Source: JAIVJZ01 sp035645695 (lineage in GTDB: Bacteria > Acidobacteriota > Blastocatellia > Pyrinomonadales > Pyrinomonadaceae). From it: DNA of 64,000 bases. Below, in pieces: positions 53,091-61,997 of the stretch (positions are counted from its first letter, which is position 1; each line of letters begins with the position of its first letter). Where the stretch lies: positions 1 to 64,000 of the forward strand of contig DASQMC010000079.1 in the NCBI GenBank assembly GCA_035645695.1, in the 5' to 3' direction. Both the position numbers and the translations under genes were made by a program. The notes under the pieces are model-generated. The model did no database searches. It was not told where the DNA came from and was given only the letters and a program-made list of their open reading frames with translations.

Positions 53091-56054
53091 CTATCTCGCC
53101 TCCGTGACGAAACCCCGGTCGCCCGTCTGCACGAGCCGGATCGTCATGAACGTCAGAGGCCGCGACGGCGCGACGCGCAACTCGACTATGAAACGCCCCT
53201 CTTCGACCGACTGGCGCGTGTTCAAAGATTCGCCCGCCACGACCTGATAAGCGGCGGCGGCCGTGCGTCCGGCAAACGCGCCGCGCAAAAACATTCGATC
53301 CAGCACTGCCTCGAAGCCGCGCACGACGAGGCGGCGGAAGGCCGCGCTGTTCGGCTCGAAGACGTAAGTCGCGCCGTGGCGAAGGGCCAAGCGGCGCAGC
53401 AGGATCAGCAGGCGGCGCACGTTGATGAGCCGCAGGTCTTCGTCGTCGCTGAGCGTGTCGGCGTTCAGGGCGAGAAAGCCGCGCGGCTCGTGGCGGATGA
53501 GATTCAGCCCGGCCAACTGCAAGTCGAGCCAGCGATGGCGGACGATGGGAGGCGCGAGCGCGACGCAGCCGTTGACGAGTTCGTTGGCCGGGGCGACCCA
53601 CGCGCCGCGTGCGTTGGCGCGGCGCGCGAGGATGCCGCAGGCCGCGCCGTCCGGCGGGTTGTCGCGAAAGAGATCGAAGCGGCGCGCATCGCGCCCCGTG
53701 AGCCACGGGTGATAGACGGCGGCGTAGCTGAACGCGCCCGTCTCGTCGTTGTTCAGACGCACGCTGTTGTCCGAGCCGGGCGCGCGTTCCTGCGTCGTCT
53801 TGAGGAGCGAGATGTGTTCGATGGCTTTGTCTTCGCGATAATGCGACGGCAGGGAGAGCACCGCGAGCAGGTCGCCGCGAGCGGCGCACATGCGCACGAG
53901 AGCGCGCTGCACGGAGAGCAATTCGGCGTTCGAGTAGTCGGCCTCGTCTCTCAACTCCCACGCGTTCGACGGCGCGACGCGCACAGAGACGCCGTTCGAC
54001 CAGTCGCTCGTGCCTCTCGCGGTCGTCGCGCGGACGCGATAGTAATAATCGCCGGGACGACGACCGTAGAGCGTGTAGCTCAAGTCCTTGCCCGTGTAGA
54101 CGGTCGTGCCTCCGTTCCAGTCACGGTCGGTTGATTCTTCGAGCACGAACGTTGCGCCCGCGACGCCGGACATCCAGGAGAGCGTGTATGTTCCGCTCTC
54201 GCTGAAATTGCCGGGAGAGGCGATGAACGGGCGCTCGATCACTTCGATGTCGCAGTCCAGAAAGTGGCCGAGTTGCGGGCGGCGCACGAGCGGCGGGTTG
54301 TCGAGCCGCGAGCAGTCCAGAAAGTGCCACCACTCGGGGCGCGGGAACGGCTTAGAGGGACGCGCAATCGGGGCTTTCTCCTGATTGGCCTTGTCCCAAC
54401 CGCGATGCACCGCGTCCGGCACGGCGACGACGGTCACTTCTTCGAGCGCGAGCGCGGCGTGAATGCCGCGCAGGCGGCGCGGGTGTTCGCTCAGGTAGCG
54501 AATGAAGTCTGCGCGCGAGAGCAGATCGTTGAGGCTGGCTTCCCGGAGATCGGGGTCGAGAAACAAATCCGCATCGAACTCGGCAAGGCCGTCTCTTTCG
54601 AGCGGCGTGCCGGGAAGTTTGACGGCGGGCAAAAACCGCTCCGGCAACAACTTCATGCCGAGCGGAATGTAGACAACCCCTTCGCCCTCAGCCGCCGCGA
54701 GCGGGAAGCGAACCTCGCCGACGGGCTGCCAGAGCTGTTCGGCCGGTTCGTTGACGGGCGCGGTTCTGTCGGCGTCGTAGGCTTCGGCGTCGGTGGGGAG
54801 TTGGCCGAAGTAACGCGGGTGGCTCGCGCCGAAGGCGAGTTCGCCGAGCGTCAACGCGTAATCGTTTCCCTTGCGCGCCCACAACTCGAAGGAGAGCCGT
54901 TCGCCTACGGGCGCGATTTTACCATCGTCTTCGAGAGCGTTTTGCGCGGGCGCGCCGGGCAGCCACCAGAGGCCGCGCCCTTTGATCCGCACCACCTCGG
55001 CCGCGCCCGGCAAAGCAGCGTTCGTCGCGATGCCGGTCTCTTCGACCGTGATCCAGAGGTTCTCGCCTTCGACGCGGACAATTGTGCCCGCGGTCGGAGC
55101 TTCGGCGGCGGAGATGGCTAGATCGAGCGTGAGCTCGCGCCCCTCGCGCGATTTCTTCTCGTTGTCCCACGGGTACAAAACACCAGCGCGGCGAGCGGCG
55201 AACTCGTCGGCCTGTGTGCGTTCCGGCGGTTCCTGCGATTCGTATTCAATCGGCGTTTGAGGCTCGGACGTGTAGACGCGCGCCTCTACGAGTTTCGGCG
55301 CGGCGGGCGGCGGATGCGGGGATGTCGCGCGCAACCAGACGGGATGCGCGGCGTCGGTCTGCACCGTCCGTCGCAGCGTGGGCGAACTCGCGGCGAGCGG
55401 CGCGATCCCGGTCGCCTGAAAAAGCAGCACGTACTCGTCTTTGAAAGTGAGACGCAGCAGATCGCCTTCGACCAGAGCATCGGGCGAATCGAGGGCGAGT
55501 TCGGCGCGGAGTTTCGCCAGAGAGAAACCGGACACCATCGCCGGACGGCTGACGAGCGACGCGCTCACTTCCAGATCGTCCGACCAACTGCCCTCGGAGC
55601 GCGCCCGCACGTAGGCCGGGTTCAATTTCTCCACGATGCCCTTGCGCGCATCGTCGGTCGTGTTGAGCGCGCCCGCCATCAGGCCGGGCACGTGGAAGAA
55701 ATTCGAGCGGGCGCGATTCAGCGTGCCGTCGCCCATCGCGGCGGCGCGCTCGCGCGCGACGCGCACGATCCAGCAACGCCGCCCGCCGTTGTCGAAGAAG
55801 CTGCGCACGCAGGGCGCGAGGTAGGCGAAAGTCTCGCCGCTCAGTTTTCTGTCCCACGCGACGCGAGCGTCTTCGCCGAAGATGTCCGTAAACTGCGCGA
55901 CGGATTCGACGGCGACGGCCAGGTTCAAAGGTCCGGACGCGGCGAAGCCGACGAAGGCCGCCACGTCCATGCGTGGCAACCACTCGTCCAGAGACGGCGC
56001 TTGAGCCTCGAAACGAAAACCGGGCAGACGCCGCGTAACGACGCGCTTCAACAT
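53091..56054 (-). CDS. Giant second sheath protein with Fn3-like insertion
   Basis: The 987-residue product starts with GFRFEAQAPSLDEWLPRMDV and GFAASGPLN, the same role as GLVGPSRFGPVD in sheath 1. SFFDNGGRRCWIVRVA parallels sheath 1's FFEEGGKRVYIGRI. The C-terminal third (WVAPANELVNG, HEPRGFLALNADT, NVRRLLILLRRLA, YVFEPN) matches sheath cores. Between them are a ~300-residue beta-rich insertion and, at about 607-697, a fibronectin type III-like domain (GTYTLSWMSG, YYYRVRATTARGTSDWSNG). It is much larger than sheath 1 and probably forms a special ring at the baseplate or cap with an exposed domain. GGGGTGAGCG precedes the ATG. Confidence 0.85.
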   Translation of the reverse strand: MLKRVVTRRLPGFRFEAQAPSLDEWLPRMDVAAFVGFAASGPLNLAVAVESVAQFTDIFGEDARVAWDRKLSGETFAYLAPCVRSFFDNGGRRCWIVRVARERAAAMGDGTLNRARSNFFHVPGLMAGALNTTDDARKGIVEKLNPAYVRARSEGSWSDDLEVSASLVSRPAMVSGFSLAKLRAELALDSPDALVEGDLLRLTFKDEYVLLFQATGIAPLAASSPTLRRTVQTDAAHPVWLRATSPHPPPAAPKLVEARVYTSEPQTPIEYESQEPPERTQADEFAARRAGVLYPWDNEKKSREGRELTLDLAISAAEAPTAGTIVRVEGENLWITVEETGIATNAALPGAAEVVRIKGRGLWWLPGAPAQNALEDDGKIAPVGERLSFELWARKGNDYALTLGELAFGASHPRYFGQLPTDAEAYDADRTAPVNEPAEQLWQPVGEVRFPLAAAEGEGVVYIPLGMKLLPERFLPAVKLPGTPLERDGLAEFDADLFLDPDLREASLNDLLSRADFIRYLSEHPRRLRGIHAALALEEVTVVAVPDAVHRGWDKANQEKAPIARPSKPFPRPEWWHFLDCSRLDNPPLVRRPQLGHFLDCDIEVIERPFIASPGNFSESGTYTLSWMSGVAGATFVLEESTDRDWNGGTTVYTGKDLSYTLYGRRPGDYYYRVRATTARGTSDWSNGVSVRVAPSNAWELRDEADYSNAELLSVQRALVRMCAARGDLLAVLSLPSHYREDKAIEHISLLKTTQERAPGSDNSVRLNNDETGAFSYAAVYHPWLTGRDARRFDLFRDNPPDGAACGILARRANARGAWVAPANELVNGCVALAPPIVRHRWLDLQLAGLNLIRHEPRGFLALNADTLSDDEDLRLINVRRLLILLRRLALRHGATYVFEPNSAAFRRLVVRGFEAVLDRMFLRGAFAGRTAAAAYQVVAGESLNTRQSVEEGRFIVELRVAPSRPLTFMTIRLVQTGDRGFVTEAR

Positions 56055-56166
56055 CGCTCACCCCATTTGCCGGAGAGTCCGGCAACAACCATCCGGCGAA
56101 GACGCGCTCGAACGCTCCCCTCTTAACAGAGCGTTATCGGTCGCGCAGTCGCCAGCCACGGACGGC

Positions 56167-56619
56167 TTATTCCATTTCCAGACGCTCGTAGGCGAGCGTC
56201 AACTCTTCCATCGCCACGTCCGTACCCCTGGCGTTCATCGGGCCGCTGACGTGCTTGATGATGCGCGCGCGCAGCAGTTTCCAAGTCTGGACGACCGCCG
56301 TGTGATCCTCGTTCTGCAACTGGATGACAACCGTGCGCTCGGCCATCTGGTTGCCGTTGCGTATGTCGTCGAGCCACCTGTAGAGATTGAGCGAGCCGAT
56401 CACGCCGCGCTTCAAAGTGACATCGGTTGCCTTGTTGAGGCCGGTGATTTTGCGCACGCTGTTCTCTTTCGAGTTGCCCGTGCGATATTCCGACACGGTT
56501 ACTTCCATGCCGATGTTGCTGCACTCCTGAAAACCCGCCTCCACCCCGTCGGTCGTGCCCGTGCCGAGGTCGACCAGAAAATTGAACTGCACATACGGAC
56601 GATCACGTAGGACTGCCAT
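56167..56619 (-). CDS. Major tube protein (Afp1-like)
   Basis: The 150-residue product is the standard eCIS inner-tube subunit: YVQFNFLVDLGTGTTDG, FQECSNIGMEVTVSEYRTGN, ITGLNKATDVTLKRGVIGS, and MEELTLAYERLEME at the end. GAGGAGAAGATT precedes the ATG. It follows sheath 1 after a palindromic repeat of about 93 nt and precedes the second sheath by 112 nt. As the main tube component it should be among the most abundant products. The call is secure. Confidence 0.94.
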   Translation of the reverse strand: MAVLRDRPYVQFNFLVDLGTGTTDGVEAGFQECSNIGMEVTVSEYRTGNSKENSVRKITGLNKATDVTLKRGVIGSLNLYRWLDDIRNGNQMAERTVVIQLQNEDHTAVVQTWKLLRARIIKHVSGPMNARGTDVAMEELTLAYERLEME

Positions 56620-56633
56620 AATCTTCTCCTCAA

Positions 56634-56710
56634 AAACGATGAAGTAGGAACGATGAACGATGAACGGAAGAAAACTGCTTTTACTTCATCGTTCCGCGTT
56701 CATCGTTCCG
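56634..56710. repeat. ACGATGAAC/CGCGGAACGATGAAC repeat hairpin
   Basis: This is an imperfect palindrome of the same units as the element at 1907-1993 (GGAACGATGAACG and its inverse). The loop contains AAAACTGCTTTT. It lies between the sheath 1 stop (56713) and the tube 1 start (56619), where it could adjust the relative amounts of sheath and tube message. Confidence 0.8.
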
Positions 56711-56712
56711 CG

Positions 56713-58758
56713 TTAAACTTTCCTATCCGCCGTCCACTGGCCGATGCGGAAGATGACGAACTCTGCGGGGCGCAGGGGCGCGACGCCGACGAGACAGACG
56801 AGCCGCCCGTTGTCGAGATCGTTCTGCGTCATGGTCGAGCGGTCGCAGCGCACGAAGTAGGCTTTGTCTGGCTTGTCGCCGAGAAGCGCGCCCATCTGAA
56901 ATTCGTTGAAGAGGAAATCTTCGATGGTGCGGCGCACGTTGTCCCAGAGCATCGAGCCGTTCGGCTCGAAGACCGCCCATTGCGTGCCCTTGTCGATGGA
57001 GCGTTCGAGATAGGCGAAGTAGCGGCGCAGATTCACGTATTTCCATTCGGGGTCGGAACTCGTCGTGCGCGCGCCCCAGAGGCGGAAACCGCGCCCCTCG
57101 AAGAAGCGGAAACAGTTGATGCCTTCCGGGTTCAAAACTTCCTGCTGCGCGCGGTTGAGCATCTTCTCGAAGCCGATGGCGAGGTTGACCACTTCGTTCG
57201 CGGGCGCTTTGTAGACGGCGCGATTGATGTCGTTGCGCGCGTAGATTCCGGCGACGAAGCCGCTCGGCGGCAGGTTGATCTCGCTGTTCGTGACGGGGTC
57301 GAGCACGCGTATCCACGGATAGTAGAAGGCCGCATATTTGGAATCGATCTTGGCGCGCATGGCGCGCACTTCCGAGATCGATTGATCGTCGCCGCTGTCT
57401 ATGACGGCGATGCGATAGCGCATCCGCTCGGCGTGCGTGACGAGCGCGTTGATGATCGCCGTCGCTCCGGCGGTGTTGTCCCTGTAGTTGGCCGTCGCTC
57501 CGGGCGTGGCGACGATGGAGATGTCTTCCAAATCCTCGAAGGAGACGAGGCCGAACTTGGCGTTCGTCTGCTCGTCGATGTTACCGGCGTACTCCTCGGC
57601 TCCGGGCAGTTGGCCGTCGTTGCCGCCGGTCAGGAGAATTTCCACGCTGCGGTCGCTGTCGGTCGAGTCGAGGTTGTCGAGCAGGTTCGCGCTCAGGTTC
57701 TCGTTCGACTTGGAACTCGTGCCGTAAGCGATGAGCGTCTCGATCAGTTCGACGCCGGTCGCGAGACCCGCGCCGACGAGCACGACGATGGGGAGCGTGC
57801 GCGCCTGCGAGAGGCTGCTCGGATTTTGCGAGAAAGCCGCGCTGATGGAATCGCGCGTGCCGAAGGTGTTCTCGTGTTGCGGGTCGAGCGCGATGTTGTC
57901 CCAGACGTTCGTCGTCGAACCGTCGGCGGAAGTGACGGAGATGGTCAAGGTCGCGACGCGCACCTCGTCGCCCTCGTCCACGCTGAGCGCGCTGAAGCCC
58001 GAGCCTGCATTCGTGTTGAGCCGCAGATCGCCGTTCGCCTTCGTCGCCGTTTCGCCGAAAATCCACGTCTGCTCCGTCTCGTCGTAATGCGCGAGACGAA
58101 AGCCGCCGGTGCCGGGCGGGCTGTTGACCGGACTCGTCACATTGCTCACCCAGACCGTGTCGAAGTTGCGCAGCGACTTGACCGACAGGTGTTCCGGCTC
58201 GCCCGCTTTCTTCGGGTCTTGCACCAGAATGTTCTGGCCGAGTTTGACCGTGACGCGCACGCGCACGTTACCGGCCGCGCCGGGGAAGCGCGCGCGGATG
58301 AGCACGGATTCATCGGCCAGTTGCGCCACAGGGTCTTGATACATCCACGCGCGCGCATGGCCGTCGGAGTAGAGCGCGCCGGTCTTGCTCGGGTCGTCTT
58401 CGAGGATTTTTTCGCTGGGACGCTTGTAGATGTTCTCGACACCGTCGGCGTCGCCGGTGATGACGAGCGGGCGGAAGATGCGCCCGATATAAACCCGCTT
58501 GCCGCCCTCTTCAAAAAAGGCGCGCACGGCGTGCCAGAGATAGTTGTGCGTCTTCGCGCCTTCAAAATCGAGTTTCTGCCGGTCGCCGTAGATGCGCTCG
58601 AACTCGACGAGGCCGGTGATGATGTCCGGCTCAAGATCAACCGGGCCGAAGCGCGACGGGCCGACCAGCCCGGTCGTGGTCGTGCTCACGCCTTCGATTG
58701 ACTTGGCGCGAAACGAGGTCTCTTCGATATAGACTCCGGGAGCAAGATATTCAGGCAT
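56713..58758 (-). CDS. Major sheath protein (Afp2-like)
   Basis: The 681-residue product has AAGGAGAAGTC before the ATG. MPEYLAPGVYIEETSFRAK is the classic tail-sheath N-terminus. AFFEEGGKRVYIGRIFRP and GLVGPSRFGP follow. The C-terminal domain is typical (VNLRRYFAYLERSIDKGTQW, FEPNGSMLWDNVRRTIEDFL, and the end FRIGQWTADRKV). It is longer than phage sheaths but in the range of eCIS major sheaths with an extra surface domain. This contractile sheath drives the tube outward. The next gene encodes the tube, the usual order. The call is secure. Confidence 0.95.
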   Translation of the reverse strand: MPEYLAPGVYIEETSFRAKSIEGVSTTTTGLVGPSRFGPVDLEPDIITGLVEFERIYGDRQKLDFEGAKTHNYLWHAVRAFFEEGGKRVYIGRIFRPLVITGDADGVENIYKRPSEKILEDDPSKTGALYSDGHARAWMYQDPVAQLADESVLIRARFPGAAGNVRVRVTVKLGQNILVQDPKKAGEPEHLSVKSLRNFDTVWVSNVTSPVNSPPGTGGFRLAHYDETEQTWIFGETATKANGDLRLNTNAGSGFSALSVDEGDEVRVATLTISVTSADGSTTNVWDNIALDPQHENTFGTRDSISAAFSQNPSSLSQARTLPIVVLVGAGLATGVELIETLIAYGTSSKSNENLSANLLDNLDSTDSDRSVEILLTGGNDGQLPGAEEYAGNIDEQTNAKFGLVSFEDLEDISIVATPGATANYRDNTAGATAIINALVTHAERMRYRIAVIDSGDDQSISEVRAMRAKIDSKYAAFYYPWIRVLDPVTNSEINLPPSGFVAGIYARNDINRAVYKAPANEVVNLAIGFEKMLNRAQQEVLNPEGINCFRFFEGRGFRLWGARTTSSDPEWKYVNLRRYFAYLERSIDKGTQWAVFEPNGSMLWDNVRRTIEDFLFNEFQMGALLGDKPDKAYFVRCDRSTMTQNDLDNGRLVCLVGVAPLRPAEFVIFRIGQWTADRKV

Positions 58759-58768
58759 GACTTCTCCT

Positions 58769-59710
58769 TCAGGGCGGTGAACCCGCCGGGGTAATGAACA
58801 GCACCGACTGCGGAACAGGCGGTGAAACGGTGATCGAATCTTGCGACTTTAAAATCAATTCCTGTCCGTATTTCAATGTCACGCCCGCCAGTTCTTCGAG
58901 CGTGGCGAAATCAGCCCACAGCGTGGCGGGCGGCGCGTTGAGTTGGTCGAGCGTGGCGCGCAGGTCCGGGAGCGGCGCGAATTTGGTTGCGGCATCATCC
59001 TCCTGAGGCGGCGGGGCGTAACCGGCGTTTAAGGTCAACTCCCACGTCTGCTCAAGGAGCGGCACGTTTTTGTTGACCGGCGGCGAGGCGACCGGCGAGG
59101 CGAGCGGCGAATCGGTCGGCTTCGGATAGGGAAAGATGAGGGCGACGCTTCCGCGCTCGTCGCTCATTCCGCGCGCGTGCAGTTGGCCGTCAAGACGTGC
59201 CTCCAATACCGCCCATCGGGCGGGCGCGTTCGTGTGCGCGTTCCACAGGTCGGCGCGAACGACGGCCATGCCCGAATTCAGCGCGCGCGCCGGGGCGGAA
59301 TAGAGCGGGACGCTCCTTGCGCCTTCGGGCGGCGAAGGCTCTAAGGGCGACAGCCAGTTGTAGAGGCCGCGCGGGGCGGGCAGCTCAACCTCGAATCGGA
59401 AAGGCTGAAAGCGACGCTCCTGATCGACGACCTCGACCACGAACGTTTGCGACGGCGGCAAGTTCAGCCAAAACTCTTCGTCGCCCGCGCCGTGTTCAAA
59501 GGCGCGCTGTAGTCCCGGCGCATGGTGCAGGACGTATGTTCCCGAACGATTGACGAAGGCTTCGACGCGCCGCGCGCTGTTGTTCGACGGGTAGACCGTC
59601 ACGCTCAGGCCGCCGCCGACGTTTTCGCCCGTCGCCGCATCGTGAAAGCGCAGCCCGACCGGCGCGACGAGCGTCAGCCTTTCCAACACCTGTACGGGTT
59701 TGAAGACCAT
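58769..59710 (-). CDS. eCIS accessory protein of unknown function
   Basis: The 313-residue product starts at an ATG in a TGATG overlap with the preceding DUF4255 gene. A GTG 3 nt earlier is possible. The N-terminal ~125 residues form a beta-sandwich (LVAPVGLRFHDAATGENVGG, VNRSGTYVLHHAPGL, FVVEVVDQERRFQPFRFEV), similar to carboxypeptidase-regulatory or immunoglobulin-like domains. A proline-rich linker and an alpha/beta tail follow. Proteins of this layout occur between the terminator and sheath genes in eCIS loci. A role in capping or sheath nucleation is possible but not shown. Confidence 0.72.
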   Translation of the reverse strand: MVFKPVQVLERLTLVAPVGLRFHDAATGENVGGGLSVTVYPSNNSARRVEAFVNRSGTYVLHHAPGLQRAFEHGAGDEEFWLNLPPSQTFVVEVVDQERRFQPFRFEVELPAPRGLYNWLSPLEPSPPEGARSVPLYSAPARALNSGMAVVRADLWNAHTNAPARWAVLEARLDGQLHARGMSDERGSVALIFPYPKPTDSPLASPVASPPVNKNVPLLEQTWELTLNAGYAPPPQEDDAATKFAPLPDLRATLDQLNAPPATLWADFATLEELAGVTLKYGQELILKSQDSITVSPPVPQSVLFITPAGSPP

Positions 59711-60297
59711 CACGCGCTCACCTTTCCGAGAGCGAATTCGCGCGTCTGCACCGCCTCGGCCTCTTCGAGCGCCACCTTCGACTCAATCGACACCATGCGG
59801 ATCACGTATGTGACCGAGAGCGGCGGATTCAGTTTCGTGAGTGTGGCGAGGTTCGACATGTCTTGCAGGTTCAAAGGGTCGAGGATGATCTCGATGGTTT
59901 CCCCTGTGCGGAAAGTTTCCGCGTCGGCGGCGTAGTCGTTCAACAAACTCGCGTGCAGCACGGGCACGTCCTGCATCATACGGATCGCCCAGCCGAGCAG
60001 TAGTTGCTGCTTCTCGGCCGTCTTGCCCCACGCCGTCAACATGTAATGAAGGTCGAGCGGCAGCGGCGGCCGGTAGCGCTTGCCGTCCGTGCCGGTGGAC
60101 GGCGGCAGGTTGCGCCGCGAACCGTTGACCGCGATGCGATAGAGAAACAGCGACAGCCCTTCCTCCATCGGCGACAGGAAATCCTTGATCTGATAGAGAC
60201 TGAAACGCGCGCCCTCGAATTCCGGCTTCGGGCACGCATCGCCGAGCAGTCCGATGATGGTCTGCCCCGCCGCCGCAATTGCCTCGTATGTCGCCAT
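59710..60297 (-). CDS. DUF4255 (Pvc16/Afp16-like) tail-terminator protein
   Basis: The 195-residue product matches the DUF4255/Pvc16 N-terminal domain: an N-terminal helix (YEAIAAAGQTIIGLLGDAC), SLYQIKDFLSPMEEGLSLFLYRI, the core PPLPLDLHYMLTAWGKTAEKQ, and LLGWAIRMMQDVPVLHASLL. In Afp, the protein of this family caps the tube and sheath and ends polymerisation. Its stop overlaps the next start by one base (TGATG). It is the first clearly structural gene of the eCIS run. The call is secure. Confidence 0.92.
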   Translation of the reverse strand: MATYEAIAAAGQTIIGLLGDACPKPEFEGARFSLYQIKDFLSPMEEGLSLFLYRIAVNGSRRNLPPSTGTDGKRYRPPLPLDLHYMLTAWGKTAEKQQLLLGWAIRMMQDVPVLHASLLNDYAADAETFRTGETIEIILDPLNLQDMSNLATLTKLNPPLSVTYVIRMVSIESKVALEEAEAVQTREFALGKVSA

Positions 60298-60362
60298 CTT
60301 TTAAGGTGACCGAAATCAACCGGCCGTTGTTCCGTGACAAGTCGAACCGGACGACGCGCCGC

Positions 60363-60797
60363 TCATTCGTTTCCGGCCGGGTGGCTCGCGAAGCGTTTGA
60401 GCCAGTGTTTCAGACGCCGACGCCTGCCTATCTCCACGCCCATCTCCGCCAGATACGGCTCGATGAAGATTTTGATCTCGTCGAGGTCTTTGAGATAACG
60501 CCGCGCGCCATCTGAGACGTGCGTGATGTGGCCGTGCCACTTCACGCGCTCAACCCGGTCGCCGCTGCCGGTGGCGGCCTCCGTCCACACCTTGACGATA
60601 AACGAATCGAGTTGCGACTCAGGCAAGTCCATGACGACCCCGTGCGAGGGGATGGGCTGTGAGATCGGCCGACGCTGATTCTCATCCGGTAACGGTCGGG
60701 TGGCGGATGGAATCTCTGGGTCAAACCAGTAATCATGCGCGGGGATAGGTATAGCAAGAGGGGCGACGCGCGTGCGTCTCTCGCGCGTCTGCCGCAT
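60363..60797 (-). CDS. Small conserved-looking protein at the head of the eCIS run
   Basis: The frame gives 144 residues from an ATG at 60797. The first ~54 are basic/proline-rich and may not be translated, because a second ATG (MDLPESQLDSFIVKVWTE) begins the part that looks folded. The folded part contains WHGHITHVSDGARRYLKDLD and FIEPYLAEMGV. I do not know a function. It lies 66 nt upstream of the DUF4255 gene and after the 42-bp palindrome, so it may be the first gene of the main eCIS transcript. No ribosome-binding site is obvious for the distal start. Confidence 0.65.
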   Translation of the reverse strand: MRQTRERRTRVAPLAIPIPAHDYWFDPEIPSATRPLPDENQRRPISQPIPSHGVVMDLPESQLDSFIVKVWTEAATGSGDRVERVKWHGHITHVSDGARRYLKDLDEIKIFIEPYLAEMGVEIGRRRRLKHWLKRFASHPAGNE

Positions 60798-60889
60798 CGT
60801 CTGTGAGGAAATTCGGGTTGTGGAATGCGGGATGCGAAATGTGGATTATAAAGACAGTTGCTTTATAGCGGATTGCAATCTGATGAATC

Positions 60890-60990
60890 TCTCTGTGCCC
60901 CCTGCGGTGTTCTCTGTGTCTGCGGTGGTGAGTGACTTCCAGAAGCATTCACCACCGCAGACACAGAGAACACCGCAGGGGGCACAGAGA
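60890..60990. repeat. Perfect 42-bp palindrome
   Basis: Arm 60890-60931 is the exact inverse of arm 60949-60990, with a 17-nt loop. The arms contain CTCTGTG-type short units (CTGCGGTGTTCTCTGTGTCT). It lies between the regulator stop (61050) and the start of the next gene (60797). It is a very stable hairpin, probably a terminator or mRNA-end structure. Confidence 0.92.
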
Positions 60991-61049
60991 AAAGATCAGT
61001 TTTATGCAATTGCAAATGGCTATATTAAGCCGCAGGGCGCATTCGGCAA

Positions 61050-61997
61050 TCAATTCTTGAGCGCTTGCTGGACGGCCTTGATGTCTTGCTGGAGGCGGCG
61101 TTGAACGTCGGACATGACGAGTTGGAGTTGTTGGAGACGGCCTAGAACATCCGGGAGCGAAGCGGCGGGCGTGTCGGCAGTCGTATCAGGTTCGGCGGGG
61201 GGCAGGGCGCGTTCTTCGAGTTGATCGAGGCGGATTTGCTGGTAGAGCGCGATTGTGCGGCGGTCGGGCGCAACGTCGAGTTCCTGCCGGAGCGCGGCCA
61301 CGCAGCGTTCGTACTGGCGCAGCGCCGCCGTGCGGTCGCCGGACATGTAGAGCAGGTGCATCAACTGGCGGTGCGTTCGCTCGCGCGCGCCGTCGTAACG
61401 CAGGATGATCGAGCCGTGGAGCAGTCCCATCTCGTAGTCGCGGTGCGCCTCGCAATAGCTGATCAGTTTGTCGAGCATCACGAGGTACATGTTCTGCAAA
61501 CGCTCGCGGTCGTACAAACACCAATCCTGATACCAGCCTTCGAGCAGATCGCCTTTGTAGAGTTCGGCGGCTGCCTCCACGAGTCGTTTCGTCTCGTCGT
61601 CCAAATCCCGCCCGGCCTTTCCCTGCACCCGCGCGAAAGCGCGCTCGAAGACCGCCACGTCGAGCCACACGGCGGAGTCGGCGTTGAACCGTACCCAGTC
61701 GTGGCCGGTGGAGAGCAGGCTGCCGTCGTCGTTCCCGCCCGCGTCGCCCCCACCGTTTCGTCCTTCGAGCGCGGACTGCAAATGCCAGAGAGCCTGCCGC
61801 AGATACTTTTTCGACTTGTCCGTGGCCGTCTCGCCCCAGAGCAAACCGGCGAGCGATTCGCGCGTGTGCGGGCGTTCGCGATGGACGAGTAAATAACTCA
61901 GCAGTTCCTGCACCTTGAAGGCGTCGAGACCTTCGAGCGGTTGCCCATCGGCATGAACGCTGAACTTACCGAACAGTTGAATACTCAGAGTGGACAT
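61050..61997 (-). CDS. SARP/BTAD-family transcriptional regulator
   Basis: The 315-residue product starts at the second ATG (MSTLSIQLFGKF); the ATG 9 nt earlier overlaps the AAAGGAA ribosome-binding site. Residues 1-95 form a winged-helix OmpR-like DNA-binding domain (LFGKFSVHADGQPLEGLDA, FKVQELLSYLLVHRERPHTR, LAGLLWGE, KKYLRQALWHLQSAL). Residues 100-260 are a bacterial transcriptional activation (BTAD) helical repeat (RLVEAAAELYKGDLLEGWYQ, LYMSGDRTAALRQYERCVAA). A coiled-coil tail ends the protein. SARP proteins activate nearby clusters by binding direct repeats. The gene precedes the eCIS run in the same direction, so a cluster-specific activator is likely. Target sites were not identified. 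Confidence 0.9.
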   Translation of the reverse strand: MSTLSIQLFGKFSVHADGQPLEGLDAFKVQELLSYLLVHRERPHTRESLAGLLWGETATDKSKKYLRQALWHLQSALEGRNGGGDAGGNDDGSLLSTGHDWVRFNADSAVWLDVAVFERAFARVQGKAGRDLDDETKRLVEAAAELYKGDLLEGWYQDWCLYDRERLQNMYLVMLDKLISYCEAHRDYEMGLLHGSIILRYDGARERTHRQLMHLLYMSGDRTAALRQYERCVAALRQELDVAPDRRTIALYQQIRLDQLEERALPPAEPDTTADTPAASLPDVLGRLQQLQLVMSDVQRRLQQDIKAVQQALKN

